Assembly (NCBI GenBank): GCA_035610835.1
Contig: CM069456.1
Location: forward strand, 28,996,788-29,060,787
Reading direction: 5' to 3'
Source: Ophiura sarsii
Lineage: Eukaryota; Echinodermata; Ophiuroidea; Amphilepidida; Ophiuridae
Length of the DNA stretch: 64,000 bases
Shown: positions 1 to 11,740 of the stretch, piece by piece
How the letters are laid out: each line of letters begins with the position of its first letter
How positions within the stretch are numbered: position 1 is the first letter of the stretch
The notes under the pieces: generated by a model
What the model was told of the DNA's origin: nothing
Databases searched by the model: none
What the model saw: only the letters and a program-made list of their open reading frames with translations
Made by a program: the position numbers and the translations under genes

Positions 1-190
1 GGGGGGGGGGGGGGGGGGGGTTAGGACCTGTTTTACTCCACAACGGGCCGAAAAAACGTACATTGGTACAAAAAAAAGGTACATTGGTACAAAAAAAAGG
101 TACATTGGTACAAAAAAAAGGACTTTTTTCAGATTTGGGGGGGGGGGGGGCGTCCGCCCCCCCCCCCCCGCGCCCCCCCCCCCCCTAGTT
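1..190. repeat. Homopolymer tracts and 3x ~21-bp tandem repeat
   Basis: The window opens with 20 G. About 58-120 holds three copies of a 20-21 bp unit (tacattggtac plus an A run). A G run (137-150) and two C runs (156-185) follow. No coding potential is seen. Runs like these are error-prone, so their length may be an assembly artefact. Confidence 0.85.
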
Positions 191-208
191 ACGGGCCTGT
201 TCTTACTA

Positions 209-1120
209 ATTGCAATGCTAATTTTCAGGAAGATTTGCCCGTTCAAATCCCATTTGCGGTAGATGGTCACATGTATATCTCATGGTATCGTTATTCCATT
301 GTTACACTACAGTACTATTTCATGCAGCCATCCATACACATTGCTTTACATTTGTATCGAGCACTATCTATCACATAGGTCGGGCTTAGTTTGCATTGTA
401 AATTATAGAAGTACTTAGTATTTAGATTTAATCGAGTAAATTTGTTTTGTGATATTGTATTCTTGAAATGTGGTCAATGTAATTACCATACAATTTAAAA
501 TGTCTAAAAAATTAAGAAATATATAAAATCGCTGCTTATTTTATCTCGACTATTGAATTGTTTTAGATTACGATTTTGAGAGTAAATCCTTTTTCCTAAA
601 TGACTGCACATGCGACAGCATTTGTTCTTTTCTATGCATAACATTGACGCTATTGAAGAGTGTTTATAATATCAATGTATGCAATACCGGGTGTACTTCT
701 GCTAAGAATGTACATGTTTTCCCTTTTTGATGTTAATAATTTCTATAAAATACCGTATGACAGGAGTTCTGCAAAGAAATGCGATCAAAACAGTTTATTC
801 TGGTTTGTGGCTGATTTCCAATTAATACCGATCACTATGTCAATTGAATAATAACAACAAAATATAAATATTTTAATGAAAATATAAGTTTGATAGAGAA
901 TAGAGAATTCTTTCAAAACGTATACTTGTAATATGTCTATTGTATATGGCAATGTAGTATTGTAGAATGTTTGTGTTGTAAAAATGTTAATACATTTTAA
1001 ATGAAGTAGGAAAAAGTATAATCACTACCATCTTCATATTTACTTTGTAAACAAATTAAAAACAGGTGCCGCGAAAGCGAGAGGGGCCGAGTTCGAGACC
1101 GTTTGTTTTGAAGGTTTTTA
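209..1120 (+). repeat. Segmental duplication block A, copy 1
   Basis: This noncoding AT-rich block matches 16608-17330 in the same orientation. Shared landmarks are the stretch around 256-330 against 16632-16710, and the stretch around 1060-1100 against 17276-17300. The open frame at 660-851 has no counterpart preserved in the paralogue and is treated as noise. The block is intergenic DNA of the Ig-receptor array, so the array probably starts to the left of this window. Confidence 0.7.
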
Positions 1121-1596
1121 TTAATTTAGATCATGCCAGTAAGTCCAAGTCCTTATATTACGTACACATTTTGTGATGGCAAATGAAATCCATTATCGAT
1201 AACACCATAATAAATCGCCTTGTGGTGCAGACTAAAAGTACGGTCTTGGACAGAAGATGGTTGACAGGATTTATCAGTATTTCAAGTGCCTAATTTCTGC
1301 ATTTATTGACGGTAACTAACCAGAATTACAATGTGTACTTACACTGGAGTTGGTTTATCCAATGTAAACGATTGTTTTTATTAATTTAAATATAACATGT
1401 GATTTTCAGAAACATTTAATTGAAATCCGCGATCGTGTGTTAAACCAATAAAAACACGTGGGTTTTCGCTGATGGTGACCATCGTTTTCTTGTCTTGCTC
1501 ATCTGACGGTTGCTAATGTCATATGTATCCGCAATGTATTTAATTTAGATTATTGCAATATCAATTTATCGAAAGACAATGTTAATGGGGAAAAGT

Positions 1597-1905
1597 GTAC
1601 TTTAGGTCCCAGATACTGATATACCAGTATCGCACAATACTGGCACATGAAATTTGCCAGTATGGCCTGATACTTGAATACCAAATTGTGTTCCAGTATC
1701 GAGTGATACTGGATCGTTTATATGGTACAAGATGCCACCATAAAGATTTGTCCTAGTATTGAACGATGTTGGTACATAATTGCGTGCCAGTATCACCCGA
1801 TACTGGAATATTTTCATATGTGCCAGTATCGTCCGATACTGGAACAATAACTTTGTACCAGTAGGTACCACTATCAACACACATTATGCGTTCCCTGATA
1901 TATCC
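1597..1905. repeat. Palindrome-cluster element, copy 1
   Basis: This begins with the terminal motif gtactttaggtc, as does the second copy at 25751-26051. It contains about six imperfect copies of the 20-bp palindrome CCAGTATCGnnCGATACTGG at irregular spacing (near 1635, 1659, 1693, 1752, 1787 and 1824). The matching right terminus (gacctaaagtac) is not found, so this copy looks 3'-truncated. The minus-strand open frame here is a by-product of the repeats. Confidence 0.75.
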
Positions 1906-2063
1906 AGTATTGTCATATATACAAGCGAAACGGGTTTTTTGTAATTAGTAAATAAATCATTAATTATAAATTATGCTATTATACCAACATTTTTCTATTT
2001 GCTAAATTTAGGATATCTAACCGTAAGAGCAATTATTCTTATTATAAAAATATAATCAACCAC

Positions 2064-2121
2064 AAAATTAAAGCACAATTCGAATAATATTTTAATATTA
2101 TTCGAATTGTGCTTTAATTTT
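2064..2121. repeat. Perfect 26-bp-arm hairpin
   Basis: Two perfectly complementary 26-base arms flank a 6-base loop. The paralogous region at about 17360-17400 has a related left arm but not the hairpin. Confidence 0.85.
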
Positions 2122-2129
2122 AAAAATGT

Positions 2130-2500
2130 GTTACATGTCTTACAACTGTGACAACTTTCACCAACAATCTTGAAACGAAGCCTTATGGTAGTTAGGTGTT
2201 AACAACGGAAAACTACCAATGCTAATGTTCTAATTGATTGAGGATGGGGAAAGGAAACTAGTAGTTTCAGATAATCTTTTCACCTCATATATAAAATACG
2301 CCATTTACAGATTGGGAAAAAAAATCTGCCATAACATTCCCGAAAAGTGTGTAACGTGTTCTCTGAACCTTTATACACGGTTGCAGTTTGTTTTCATACA
2401 AACATTTAAAATACATATTTTACACGGCCTCTATCGAAAACGATTTTGACATAAATATCACCTCAAAACAGTTAACGTTCAAAGTGTCAGTATAACAATG
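2130..2500 (+). repeat. Segmental duplication block B, copy 1
   Basis: This matches 17390-17740 in direct orientation, for example around 2148-2220 against 17402-17472 and around 2450-2490 against 17690-17730. The frame at 2234-2449 is not conserved in the copy and is not called as a gene. Confidence 0.65.
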
Positions 2501-2869
2501 GTGAAGTTTAATTTTGCCATCACGATGCATATTTCAATGTTGTTCCTGGACATTTATAACTGTTTTAGATCAATACCACATAAAAATGTAATCAATTCGC
2601 GACCATAGTCAGACGTACATAGTCAACGTTATCCACTGATATGCGTGTGTTAGGTATGACGTCACAATATCGTGCACATGAGTTATACACTGACTAGTAC
2701 TTCGTTGTAAAGCAATAGATAACTGTTTGAAGAATGCTATTAATATTGCTGTTTAATTCCGTATATCCCATTATGATATAATATAATCTATATGTCATCA
2801 TACTCTGATAAATATAAATGTCCCATTGCTACAATGTACTGCAATTATGGTAATGGTGATAGGAGCACA

Positions 2870-3400
2870 TACACAAAATACGATGTAAGTCATGATACAT
2901 TATGCAAGCGATGTCAGGGGTAATTTTATGCGGCAAAAACAGGAATTCATTATCATATTGAACATGTATCACTGGTGGCGTGCTGTCCTGTCACTCTCGC
3001 GTATTTTGCAGTATGAAATTACGCTACGATTTAAATCTAGTATGTAGCTTTGTTAAACATAATACGTATTAATAACTTATTTGTGGGGACAATATATTAA
3101 CATGTCATACTAAAAATGACAACTATTAATGCGAATGATTATAGCAATATATTTTAATATTGTTGACACTAGCTATACATTTCATGTGTGGAATCTAGTA
3201 GGGTACAAATAGTAATCACCTCAAATATAATACATCGTCACACACCTAGAATATTGTCAACATATGAAGAAAACTGAAATGTTAGCATAGTATTCGTAGA
3301 ATTATAATATAATTGAGGAGAGAGAACGATTACTTGATTGTAAATTGTTAATAAAATCCCTCTAATTAAGTTATACAATGCGCCAAGATTTCAACCGACA
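2870..3400 (+). repeat. Segmental duplication block C, copy 1
   Basis: Two stretches (about 2900-3040 and 3170-3400) are related in order and orientation to 26470-26620 and 27340-27570. The second shows the clearest match, around 3245-3350 against 27415-27520. No coding potential is seen. Confidence 0.6.
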
Positions 3401-5020
3401 TTTCTATCTTCAAAGACGCATTGCTTATAATGCGCATATATAGCAAAGCAAATATATAGTAATACAATTTATTTTTGTTATGTAAGAGTTTTTACTTGAA
3501 AAGGCGTTAATTTAACTTACTGTTAACCCAAATCTATTCCCCAGCCCAATTGTGTGCAACATTGCACGATATACATATTAGCCCAACAGATGGCGCTATA
3601 TTTATTATTGTATTACCATGCAGGTGGTTTGTTGCTTATATATAGTAGTGATGTAGGGGTTTCTTGCAACTGATTTATGTGTAAGAAATGAGGAGGGTGT
3701 ATGGTAGTGAGTTGGAAAAGGTGGTAAATGCAGGTCACGTGACCCCATATCACCCGCTAAATAGGGCCAAAATACCACCAATTTAATTCACAAAAAATAG
3801 CATAAATTCTTTAATTTTAGAGATATTTCGATACTTTTTTTTTCTTTTGCAAGGACCTGTCCCGTGTTGCATTTATCTCACAAATAAAGCCTATAAGCTA
3901 TGTGTGGGTGCAATTTTGATAGCTCAAAACATAAAAGAAACATTTCCCCCCAATTTTCCACCAAAACTCATTAATATTAAAATGTTTTTATTAATTAAAT
4001 TATCAAATCAAATCTTGATCATTTATCTGTATGATAATGTATGATATGCCTGAGAGTGGATAAAAGGCATATTGGTGATACATGACAGAAAATGAAAACT
4101 GGTGGTATTTAATTGCGAATAGCCAACAGTGGGGGAATAGATAAAGGTTTTAATACGCACTTCTTTTTACAGTACAGCAGCACTGTATATACCGTTAAAC
4201 GATACGTTTTTACCAAACGCTCGCCGGGGCGCACCAAATAGTGACGCTGTCAAAGGTGAAATAGCCGGATGAAAGCTCCTATTATTCCGTAATAAATAAA
4301 CTTCACTCAAATGCTGTAATAATAAATTTAATATCCCTACCGTCAAATAGGTTGTATTTCATTTTCCGATGAATACATAAGGGGAGTACCTAAAAAATAT
4401 AATGTATATTCACAAGAGTAAAAAACATTTCTTTGAACAGTTGTGGTTAACATGGTTAAGATATTTATCTATAATAAGAAGCAAATTTAAAAGCTTGTTA
4501 CAGTGGTCAAAATCTTAATGTCTGATCTGGCGGTTATATTACGAAGTTCATAGCCTGCCAGAAAAATAGACTTCCACTACGCCTTTATATAGGTCACTAG
4601 ATGGCGCACTAACATCGTATGCAGCGCTCAAATGTACATGTCAGTATATGTATAAAATAGTTGTCTATTGACACTGAGTTGCAGGTAGATGACATGATGT
4701 TAGAATAAAGCTTCTAACATTATTATTTCTTAATATATATATGTGTTTGTACGGAAAGGTTAAATTTATGTCATTGAGTAATTATGCAAACATGTGTGAT
4801 GTGATTTAACTTAATTAAGACAATGATTTAGATATATCTCCGTATCTTTAGATCACTGGTGTACTTTTCAAAAATAACAACATAATTAACGCGCAGCGAC
4901 GGTTTAGTTATACAGTTTGAGTATAAAAACTAATACGTCACATCGTTGAAAGTCAATAGGGCATCCGTTCTTGCTAGCGCACGATACACGCTTACCGTAT
5001 ATTAAATATAAGCGTACAGT
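3401..5020. other. AT-rich intergenic stretch, no gene seen
   Basis: No recognisable protein, RNA or transposon is seen. The short motif agatggcgc occurs near 3588 and 4608 and again near 6978, probably as debris of one dispersed repeat. The 3847-4044 open frame starts from a non-ATG codon and resembles nothing I know. Confidence 0.6.
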
Positions 5021-5034
5021 AGTACCCCCTCTAT
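5021..5034 (+). promoter_or_regulatory. Conserved upstream element agtaccccctctat (Ig gene 1)
   Basis: An identical 14-mer lies upstream of all four Ig-receptor copies (5021, 8118, 11727, 20377), 361, 405, 401 and 374 bases before the respective ATG. Flanking DNA of gene 1 has diverged from the other copies, but the 14-mer has not. It is an inferred promoter or enhancer element. Confidence 0.5.
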
Positions 5035-5381
5035 CGATGGCGTTAGATAACCCATTATCATAAATAAACGGAATAAATTAACTCCAGATGAATATTAAAT
5101 ATAAAACGTAACAAAATGATAATGAATTTAGGTTAGGTTATCTGTATGTCTTTGTTCAGTGGCGTACATTAGAGAATAAGTCACATTGAATAACACTTTG
5201 TATTCAATAATATCTCAAATGGATGATGTAAATATCTTTAATATGATGACCATGATGATCTATACGCGGTTATCCACATAGAAACAGATCATATTATATA
5301 GACAGATGCAGTATGAGTGTTGGATCATTAGCAGAACGATATTAACGTGAGATTTGTCACCGTGCATAAAGCCTTTGCAAT

Positions 5382-6542
5382 ATGGCGTCTCCAGTTATAT
5401 GTATCGTGTTACTGTGTTTGAATATTATTCGACCTGTGAAATCGGCGGACACGGATGGAATAAGGGTAGAGCTTACAACTCCGGTTTACCCTGTAGCAGT
5501 TGATGGTGTCTTAGCAATTCAATGTCAAATATGGAATATTCCAGGGGAATATAACGTTGATTTTTATCGTGTGTATAATGGGCGTACGGAACGAATAACA
5601 ACAGGAGATGATTACTACGCCCAATCATCGCCGTTGTGGCAGCGTGTATTCGTTTCTAAACGAACATTATCTGATGGAAGTGTGGTATATTTTCTTACCC
5701 TAGTGAACCTTAAATATAGCGACGGAGGTAAATATATATGTAATGTATATACCTTGGATGGGAATATTGGTCAGGATTCTAATACAGTACAAGTAAATTC
5801 ATTCCCAACTCAACTGTATCCGTCATGTAACAGCGATCCAAATAGGATGCTTTTAAACGAGGGTGAAGAACTGGGCCTAACGTGTACTTCGGAAAAGACA
5901 TTACCACTTGTCAACCTACAATGGAGTTGCAATAATAATGATGTTTATTTCACAGCCCGTAACATAACTAACAATGATGTAACTTCTTCTAAAATAACAC
6001 TGAGAGTCGGACATTTACACCATGGAGCTGTTTTTACATGTGCAATGACAAGTACTGGATTTCCTGGACGAGAGAGAGTGTGTAAAATTGGCCCCGTCAA
6101 TGTGAGATATACAACTGATACTTCCGTAGGTGTTGATATTCCAAAGAATACTATAAACCCAATAAACTCAGTGGAGGATCGAAACACAATTCAAATCACT
6201 GATTGCAATAAATCGTGCAATCCTGAAGATAAAAATTCCATTTTATACTTGAGCATCGCCACTTTAGGTGCAAGTATAATAATGTTGACATTTTTGACAA
6301 CTACCATCATCTACTGTTGTAAATACCAACAAATAACCAGAGAAATTAGAGAAGCTCAAAGAAACGTTCCCGGTATTGATGGAAGTGAGCCGACTTATGT
6401 GTCATTACAGAGGCGTCGTGATAATGAGAGAAATTCAATGTACATGACACTTGATGATCCGAGTAATCCTGGAAGTAAGGTTCTCATGCCCAAGGAAGTA
6501 TTCGAGGAATTTTACAGAACACTGACTGTCAAAAAAGTCTAA
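5382..6542 (+). CDS. Two-Ig-domain transmembrane receptor, tyrosine-motif tail (array gene 1)
   Basis: A single-exon 386-residue type I membrane protein. Residues 1-22 form a signal peptide. Ig-like domain 1 spans about 26-138, with Cys48 and Cys120 in a typical DGGKYIC context. Ig-like domain 2 spans about 145-242, with Cys168/Cys220 as the likely core pair plus Cys149, 183 and 234. N194 lies in an NIT sequon. A stalk with Cys275/Cys279 leads to a hydrophobic helix at about 286-311 without charged residues, then a CC pair. The tail has Y339-VSL, Y354-MTL and Y378-RTL. SMYMTL fits the ITIM consensus, and the first two motifs, 11 residues apart, form an ITAM-like pair. The start is the ATG at MAS, which is conserved in all copies. 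It is the most diverged copy in ectodomain and promoter. Ligand and function are unknown; an immune or recognition receptor is inferred. Confidence 0.88.
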   Translation: MASPVICIVLLCLNIIRPVKSADTDGIRVELTTPVYPVAVDGVLAIQCQIWNIPGEYNVDFYRVYNGRTERITTGDDYYAQSSPLWQRVFVSKRTLSDGSVVYFLTLVNLKYSDGGKYICNVYTLDGNIGQDSNTVQVNSFPTQLYPSCNSDPNRMLLNEGEELGLTCTSEKTLPLVNLQWSCNNNDVYFTARNITNNDVTSSKITLRVGHLHHGAVFTCAMTSTGFPGRERVCKIGPVNVRYTTDTSVGVDIPKNTINPINSVEDRNTIQITDCNKSCNPEDKNSILYLSIATLGASIIMLTFLTTTIIYCCKYQQITREIREAQRNVPGIDGSEPTYVSLQRRRDNERNSMYMTLDDPSNPGSKVLMPKEVFEEFYRTLTVKKV

Positions 6543-7340
6543 TCATGATGTATTCAAGTTAATCATATTATGATATGATAATTATTATCTAGACACTAAT
6601 GAATCCTCATTAGCATATTTATATAATCCTGTGCGATAATTATAATCTATATGTTGCCGAATAACACATTACCTACGAGAAAACATTGATGTTACATTCC
6701 TTAACAATTCTTTTCCGAAATGTATACATATTAATTGAAATCAATTTTTCAAATAATATAATTTTTCTCTGAATTGACTTATCGAGAATGAAAACAAATC
6801 AGGTCTACATATTCTCGCACACACTTGATTAAGACTACTTTTTACCCAGATCCATTCTTAAATCTGCCAAATCTCACTGACAGTTGGCAGTAACTCTCGC
6901 CATGTTTACGGAATTCAATATAAGGCTGCACGCAAAAAGACTACATGTACGTATTTCAGAGTGTCATTACTTATCAATAGATGGCGCACTGATAGCGATC
7001 AACAAGGTGCATACATACAGAACCAAACTGCAAATGATATATTGTGTATTTAATTTGCAATAACTATCATACAAAGTCTGTTATATTAGACGTGTAAGAA
7101 TTAAATGTATTGACATTTATATGATATTATATTGATTCAAGATTCCAAAAATAACAATCAATATTTAGAATTATATTGTTATTAAGGTGTTTTTTATTAA
7201 GTTTTATTATAGTATACACATGCTAGAACATGAGACACATGGTGGTTAGTACTAGCAGGGAAAACAGACTCTTTTTTTAAAGATATATAACAACGAGGCC
7301 GTATACGTTGTAACTACCATAAGTCCCACGAACAACATAT
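6543..7340. other. Intergenic DNA after Ig gene 1
   Basis: AT-rich, with no gene or element recognised. A clear AATAAA signal was not found close behind the stop codon, so the 3' end of gene 1 is not defined. Confidence 0.5.
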
Positions 7341-7374
7341 GCAAACTTAACAAGCCTCAACCCATATCCCAAAT

Positions 7375-7480
7375 TTAAAAGAGCAAGGAGATGAGCCGGT
7401 GCAGGTCTCGATCGAACCCGGGACTTCCAAACAGTACAACGAACGTTCTACCACTAAGCTAACCGACCGTCTCCGATAAA
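7375..7480 (-). repeat. tRNA-like sequence (probable SINE head)
   Basis: Read on the minus strand, it has an A-box-like stretch (tagcttagtgg) and a B-box-like stretch (gggttcgatcg) at tRNA spacing. The would-be acceptor arms do not pair, so it is not a functional tRNA gene. It fits a decayed tRNA pseudogene or the head of a tRNA-derived SINE. Confidence 0.55.
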
Positions 7481-7568
7481 CAGAGTTCATCCCAAATAGT
7501 AGTGATATAGAACATTCAGGGATTCTAATTATACAAACACCACACCAACATAAGTTATACGAGATCAT

Positions 7569-8117
7569 GAACTACATGTATGCTTACCAGCAATTCTAGC
7601 ATATAGGGGATCGCATTGACGAATAAGATACTTGTGGTAGTTATGTTGGTAGCTGTACCCCCTCGCTGTTATTTATTTACATTGTTTAGATTGTTATTTT
7701 CATTTATTTTCATTGATATGTTTTTACACTTTTCAAATGTCATATTGAATCGCTTATGCGATCCATTAAATGTTCGTACGTGACGTGTAACCCTGCCCAT
7801 CTTTGGATGTGGTGTTAATATCTTACATAGATATGATACATGCATTATTTATGCAGACGATGGTTTTTGCTTCAAGCTTCAGGCTTCTATCTAAGTGCGC
7901 AAACTGCATAATTATCATTCTTGAAAAGTACACGTATTGACTTAAATAAGTTATGAATAAATAATTCGGTGTTATACTTAATGACTTAATATTTATGTTA
8001 AGGCATAGAGGTTATATTTTAGAACTATTTTAATTTAATGATTTAGATTACGTGATGAACCAATACGAGATTATACGTCAAATTATGTCCATCATTATCT
8101 TTTTATAGCGATAATAT
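7569..8117. other. Intergenic DNA before Ig gene 2
   Basis: AT-rich, with no gene recognised. Confidence 0.5.
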
Positions 8118-8131
8118 AGTACCCCCTCTAT
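8118..8131 (+). promoter_or_regulatory. Conserved upstream element (Ig gene 2)
   Basis: The array-wide 14-mer, 405 bases before the ATG. From about 8175 to 8300 the sequence is nearly identical to 11787-11905 and 20440-20545, so a ~120-bp proximal block is shared by genes 2-4. A TATATAAA stretch near 8428 lies about 95 bases before the start codon. It is not well kept in the other copies, so its role is uncertain. Confidence 0.5.
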
Positions 8132-8522
8132 TGATGAACTTCGTCATACGATTATCATATAATTCTGTAATGAACAATACCGAGTTGCATATTTAATGTC
8201 AGGTCAACGATATATTATGAATATAAGTCTAGGCTGTCTGTGTATCTTTGTTCACTGCCGTACATCAATGCATTAGTCATCGCGTCGTCTCTGATGAAGC
8301 AAGTAGTTTTTCACGTCATGTTATAACATTTACATGTATATAATATGTACATGTACGTTTAAAACCAATTGCAATAACTGATTAAGATGCTCTCTTTGTG
8401 TAATTTATCAACTACCGTGATCAGTGCATATATATAAATCATACAGCTCGCGTGTATGTGTCATCGAAATCAATGCGTGATTATCGTTAGGTGTGTCACC
8501 GTTAATGGATGTTATTTTCAAG

Positions 8523-9689
8523 ATGGCGTCGCGCGTTATCATAATAGTGTTATTGTACTTTAAATTTCTGCAGCCGTCAATATCAGCGGACACGGGAGAT
8601 TTTAGGGTGGAACTTACAGTTGCAGTTCAACCTGTAGTAGTGGGCGGTATTTTGGCAATACAGTGCGACATAACGAAGATGCGACAAGAGTATACTGTGG
8701 ATTTATATCGTACGTATGATGGGCATATCGAGAGGATTACAACAGGGAAAACATACGCCGAATCATTATTGTGGCACCGTGTCTTTCTTTCTACGCGTAC
8801 ATTTCCTGATGGATCTGTTTATTTTCTTACCCTTGTGAATGTGAAACAGAACGACGGAGGTAAATATCTATGTAAGGTATCACACACCACTCCTGATGGG
8901 ACATATGTAGAAATTGGTCGAGATTCAGCTATGATTGAAATTAATTCATTTCCCGATGAATTATATCCACAATGTCACAGTGTGCCCAATCAGGTAGCCA
9001 TAGACGAAGGCTCTACACTACGATTAATATGTACTTCTGCAAATACGCTCCCGCTTGTTAAACTCAAATGGAGTTGCATCAATACAAATGTTGTAATTAA
9101 TGCCCGTAATGTAACAAACAGTGACATGACTTCTTCTGAAGTAACTTTTAGAGCAGGAAAAGTACATGACGGAGCTGTATTCATATGTACAATGACAAGT
9201 TATCGATTTCCAGAGCGAGAAAGAACATGCCAAATTGATCCCATTAATGTACGATACACTATAGATACAATTGTTAGCGATACATCTCCAAAGGCAACAT
9301 CAAATTCCATTAACTCAGTAGAAAATCCAAATCAAATTCAATCTACAGACTGTAAGGACTTGTGTCGTCCCGAAGATAAGAATACCATTTTATACTTGAG
9401 CGTTGCTACTTTAGGAGCAAGTATGATAATGTTGACATTTTTGACCACTACCATCCTCTACTGTTGTAAATACCAACACATATCCAACGAGATCAGAGAA
9501 GCCCAAAGAGACATACCAGGTACAACTGATAGTGAACCGGTTTATGTGTCACTACAGAGAAGGCGTGATAACGAAAGGAATTCGATGTACATGACAATTG
9601 AAGATCCAAATAATCCCGGAAATAAAGTGCTTATGCCAACAGAAGTATTTGATGAATTTTACAGAACATTAACAATCAAAAAGAAATGA
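8523..9689 (+). CDS. Two-Ig-domain transmembrane receptor, tyrosine-motif tail (array gene 2)
   Basis: A single-exon 388-residue paralogue of array gene 1. It has a signal peptide (1-22), Ig-like domain 1 (Cys48/Cys117, DGGKYLC), Ig-like domain 2 (Cys170/Cys222 core plus Cys151, 185, 236; NVT sequon at N196), stalk Cys277/Cys281, an uncharged helix at about 289-312, a CC pair, and tail tyrosines Y341-VSL, Y356-MTI and Y380-RTL. The frame is open upstream to a GTG at 8493, with an in-frame ATG at 8505. Only the ATG at 8523, in an AAGATGG context, is shared by genes 2-4, so it is chosen. An AATAAA lies near 9775. Closest relative: gene 3. A surface signalling receptor is inferred; the ligand is unknown. 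Confidence 0.88.
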   Translation: MASRVIIIVLLYFKFLQPSISADTGDFRVELTVAVQPVVVGGILAIQCDITKMRQEYTVDLYRTYDGHIERITTGKTYAESLLWHRVFLSTRTFPDGSVYFLTLVNVKQNDGGKYLCKVSHTTPDGTYVEIGRDSAMIEINSFPDELYPQCHSVPNQVAIDEGSTLRLICTSANTLPLVKLKWSCINTNVVINARNVTNSDMTSSEVTFRAGKVHDGAVFICTMTSYRFPERERTCQIDPINVRYTIDTIVSDTSPKATSNSINSVENPNQIQSTDCKDLCRPEDKNTILYLSVATLGASMIMLTFLTTTILYCCKYQHISNEIREAQRDIPGTTDSEPVYVSLQRRRDNERNSMYMTIEDPNNPGNKVLMPTEVFDEFYRTLTIKKK

Positions 9690-9960
9690 TGTACTGTTCT
9701 TTAACAATACAGGGTAATAGTTCGAATGCGGCATTGATTATGGCAACACGAACCTACTTTCAAGTTATAAACTAAATAAACAAAGGCACCTGTACAACGT
9801 TATAACCTTTTGGTAGTCTGTATAGTAATTTTAGAGCGTTTTTCTTGTAAACTGTATATTATACCATACAATTAAAATATAGATGTAGGTATTGCAACTC
9901 AGCATTCAGGTACTACTAATCTATATTGAGAGAAAGGCTGAAATATCTTTATGTCAATTT

Positions 9961-10188
9961 CGAGTGCTTGGAGCACAAAAAGGTTAAGTGCATTTGTGTA
10001 TTTGAAAGAAATCAATTTCAAACTTTTAAACATTGTTAAACACATCTTGCATACTTAGGACTAAGTGCACCAAAGGTGTCTTCTTCTTGGTGCAAAATTA
10101 TGTTAACTATGCTACTTAACATGCACTAAATGAGTGACGCAACACGTGTGTGCAAAATGCACTTAACTTTTTGTGCTCCAAGCACTCG
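9961..10188. mobile_element. MITE with ~38-bp terminal inverted repeats
   Basis: The ends cgagtgcttggagcacaaaa and its near-complement at 10151-10188 form long inverted repeats. The flanking ATTT on both sides may be a 4-bp target duplication. It has no coding capacity. Confidence 0.75.
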
Positions 10189-10289
10189 ATTTGTAAATTT
10201 TGATTTAATAACAAATCAGTCAATTATGTTTACATTTTTCTAATGTCTATATAATGGAACGACGCAGCGAGATTCAAATTTCAGTAGAA

Positions 10290-11150
10290 TATAAGTAGGC
10301 TCTTTCACTCAAATGTAAACGGCTTTATTATTTACAACTACAAGTATTGAAACACTCATCCACTCTCAAAGTGGTGAATAAAACCGTACAAATCACCGTT
10401 GAATGTTCAAACTGGAAAGATCCAAGAACATCCATCGGCGCGGCGGAACTTTAACCCACAATTACTTGAGTACTAGAACAGGCGCCTACATGTACACCAT
10501 TGATTGGATGAGTCTCTATACTATATATATTAAAGTTTGTTGTTCTCCTTCCTGTGCACCTGATTGTGGATAGCCCTCTTGCTTCTGTTTTTGGACTAGT
10601 TTCGTAATAGTGTATAGGCCTACAACATAATATCATCGTTAAGGGGTCACACTACTAAATAGAGCTCCATAGGGATATGTACAAAAACACTGATATAAAA
10701 CTGTGTTTTAGACCACGAAATTGCGAAATTGGACCTTGTAGAGTAATTTTTTTCCTCTGAAAGATGATCACATTTTCAATAAGATTGAGGTAACATGGTG
10801 GTCGCATTAAGAACGACAAAAGCTTACATATATTTGCTATTTCAATTAATATGTAATACCGTGCAGTGCAATAGCAAGCATTCGATTAAAGCGTATCCTG
10901 TAAATTACACCATTGAAGAACCACTGAATTTAAGTTTATCTGTGTTTCGTTAGGTAATACTGCAAAACCAAGACGCATGGCTCTTACGTATAATAGTCGC
11001 CAATAAAGAAATAGCTTGCATCACCATGCCTACATGCCAAATAAAACCAATTAAACTGAGAATAATGCAAATAGTTCCATACGTACTATATTTACTGTGC
11101 GGCCATAGGAAAGCGCACCAATAACCGACAATCTCAAACATACTTTTTCA
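10290..11150 (+). repeat. Segmental duplication block D, copy 1
   Basis: This matches 17850-19930 in order and orientation (10290-10400 against 17851-17965; 10810-10930 against 19183-19310; 10945-11030 against 19325-19370 plus 19490-19535; 11095-11130 against 19860-19890). The other copy carries extra insertions, so this one shows the pre-insertion state. Open frames on the minus strand (10451-10636, 10950-11141) are not conserved as proteins. Confidence 0.75.
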
Positions 11151-11726
11151 GTGCCAGTGATTTGTCGTTAAAATATGTAAATAATTAATATATTCCTATC
11201 AATTACAACAACAGATATGCATTGTATCTATGTACGGTTCGGGTTTGCGCTAAAAATCAGAATACTATGTTTTTCTATTCAGAGTAACTTATGAGATGTT
11301 TCTAATGAATAAAATCATATGTTTTTACTGAGTCCTTACTCATAAGATATACTATGGCTCAGTATACACAGAAAAACAAATTAGTAGCTGATATGTTTTT
11401 CCTTGTATTCTGAGAACTGATATGGTGATTAGTCCATACAAATATCATTATTTCGTAAAATAAGTTAGGTTCTAACTTATTTTTAAAAACAGGTAAAACA
11501 TACCATTCTGATTTTCAGCGATGTCTCTTTAGATCACATGAAACGCGTCACCTGTTAATTTGGATTCGTCTCATGGAAAAAAGTAATAATAATAATGGTG
11601 AATTAATTTCACTCTATTTCAATTGTATTGATACTAGGTTTAAGTCAATTATGTATATTTAGAACGAAATATTTTATTCAGTGTCCTTTAAATTGCATAT
11701 ATACCGTAACGTATATACAGTGGAGT

Positions 11727-11740
11727 AGTACCCCCTCTAT
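11727..11740 (+). promoter_or_regulatory. Conserved upstream element (Ig gene 3)
   Basis: The array-wide 14-mer, 401 bases before the ATG of gene 3. The surrounding ~40 bases are identical to those at gene 4, and a proximal block at 11787-11905 is shared with genes 2 and 4. Confidence 0.5.

Noticed and set aside
8493..8522. N-terminal extension of Ig genes 2-4 before MAS
   Set aside because: The frame is open but begins at GTG, and an in-frame ATG exists only in gene 2. Gene 1 begins at MAS.
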